This document shows positions 13,371-13,489 of a stretch of 13,489 nucleotides of DNA, piece after piece. The translations under genes were made by a program, and so were the position numbers. Position 1 is the first letter of the stretch, and each line of letters starts with the position of its first letter. The notes under the pieces were generated by a model, which searched no databases, was not told the DNA's origin, and saw only the letters and a list, made by a program, of their open reading frames with translations. Source of the DNA: CAJGBR01 sp045637425 (GTDB lineage: Bacteria; Bacteroidota; Bacteroidia; Bacteroidales; Rikenellaceae); NCBI GenBank assembly GCA_045637425.1, contig JAZTZL010000009.1:1-13489 (forward strand), in the 5' to 3' direction.

Positions 13371-13489
13371 TTAGCTTCCGAAGTTGTCGTACATAATGTT
13401 TTCCGGAGGAACACCAAGGCTGTCGAGCATCTTGACTACAGCAGCAGTCATCATAGGAGGACCGCACAAGTAGTATTCGATATCTTCCG
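13371..13489 (-). CDS. nqrF: Na+-translocating NADH:quinone reductase subunit F, C-terminal fragment
   Basis: Only the last 38 complete codons plus two bases are inside the window; the gene continues past base 13489. The translated end reads EDIEYYLCGPPMM, then TAAVVKMLDSLGVPPENI and MYDNFGS before the stop. The CGPPMM motif is the ferredoxin-reductase NADH-binding signature, and the DNFGS-type ending with the ENI(x)YDNF context is that of NqrF. NqrF carries a 2Fe-2S centre and FAD, takes electrons from NADH and passes them to the rest of the Na+-NQR complex in the inner membrane. Being the last gene of nqrABCDEF fits the terminator directly downstream. Confidence 0.92.
   Translation of the reverse strand, partial: EDIEYYLCGPPMMTAAVVKMLDSLGVPPENIMYDNFGS

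Noticed and set aside
1..13489. Search for CRISPR arrays, tRNA or rRNA genes, insertion sequences, phage genes or defence systems.
   Set aside because: No spaced direct repeats, no tRNA-like T-arm or anticodon arm arrangement, no transposase or integrase motifs and no defence genes were seen; gene content is housekeeping with normal composition throughout.

Overview
The window looks like core chromosome of a member of the Bacteroidota, most likely order Bacteroidales. Three things point there. First, several families are typical of that group: BatD/BatE, a DUF4831 exported protein, an about 310-residue NusB, the nusB-DUF1573-yajC gene order, a PepSY-like (DUF2874) protein and Na+-NQR. Second, Shine-Dalgarno sequences are weak and leaders are A-rich. 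Third, sites matching the Bacteroidetes -7 promoter element TAnnTTTG recur just upstream of leading genes on both strands. Genus cannot be fixed from the sequence. There is no mobile element, CRISPR array, tRNA or rRNA, and I see no sign of recent transfer.

Layout. Positions 1-2463 (+) hold the end of an aerotolerance (Bat) operon: the 3' part of batD, then batE, then recR, whose ATG overlaps the batE stop. Positions 2500-3603 hold a separately promoted DUF4831 gene ending in a bidirectional terminator. Positions 3626-5015 (-) hold a two-gene operon, tatD-family nuclease then tcdA (t6A-to-ct6A tRNA modification), overlapping by ATGA. Positions 5034-8690 (-) hold lipoprotein - ettA - hisS, closed by a strong terminator. 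A divergent promoter region at 8650-8813 separates it from nusB - DUF1573 lipoprotein - yajC (8785-10707, +), also closed by a terminator. Then come a YgjP-type metallopeptidase with a TTG start (10737-11429, +) and a DUF308/HdeD-like membrane protein (11486-12028, +). The right end is on the minus strand: a 97-residue acidic-tailed protein, a secreted protein with two PepSY-like repeats, and the last 38 codons of nqrF with its terminator.

Functional theme. Most genes concern translation and RNA (hisS, ettA, tcdA, nusB), DNA repair (recR, possibly tatD) and the envelope or membrane (batD, batE, yajC, nqrF, DUF1573, DUF308). I found no convincing new multi-gene system. The items most worth a second look are regulatory and small-gene features: promoters that overlap the preceding gene's terminator, a perfect palindrome at the PepSY-like promoter, an uncharacterised lipoprotein heading the ettA-hisS operon, and an acidic-tailed protein of unknown function.
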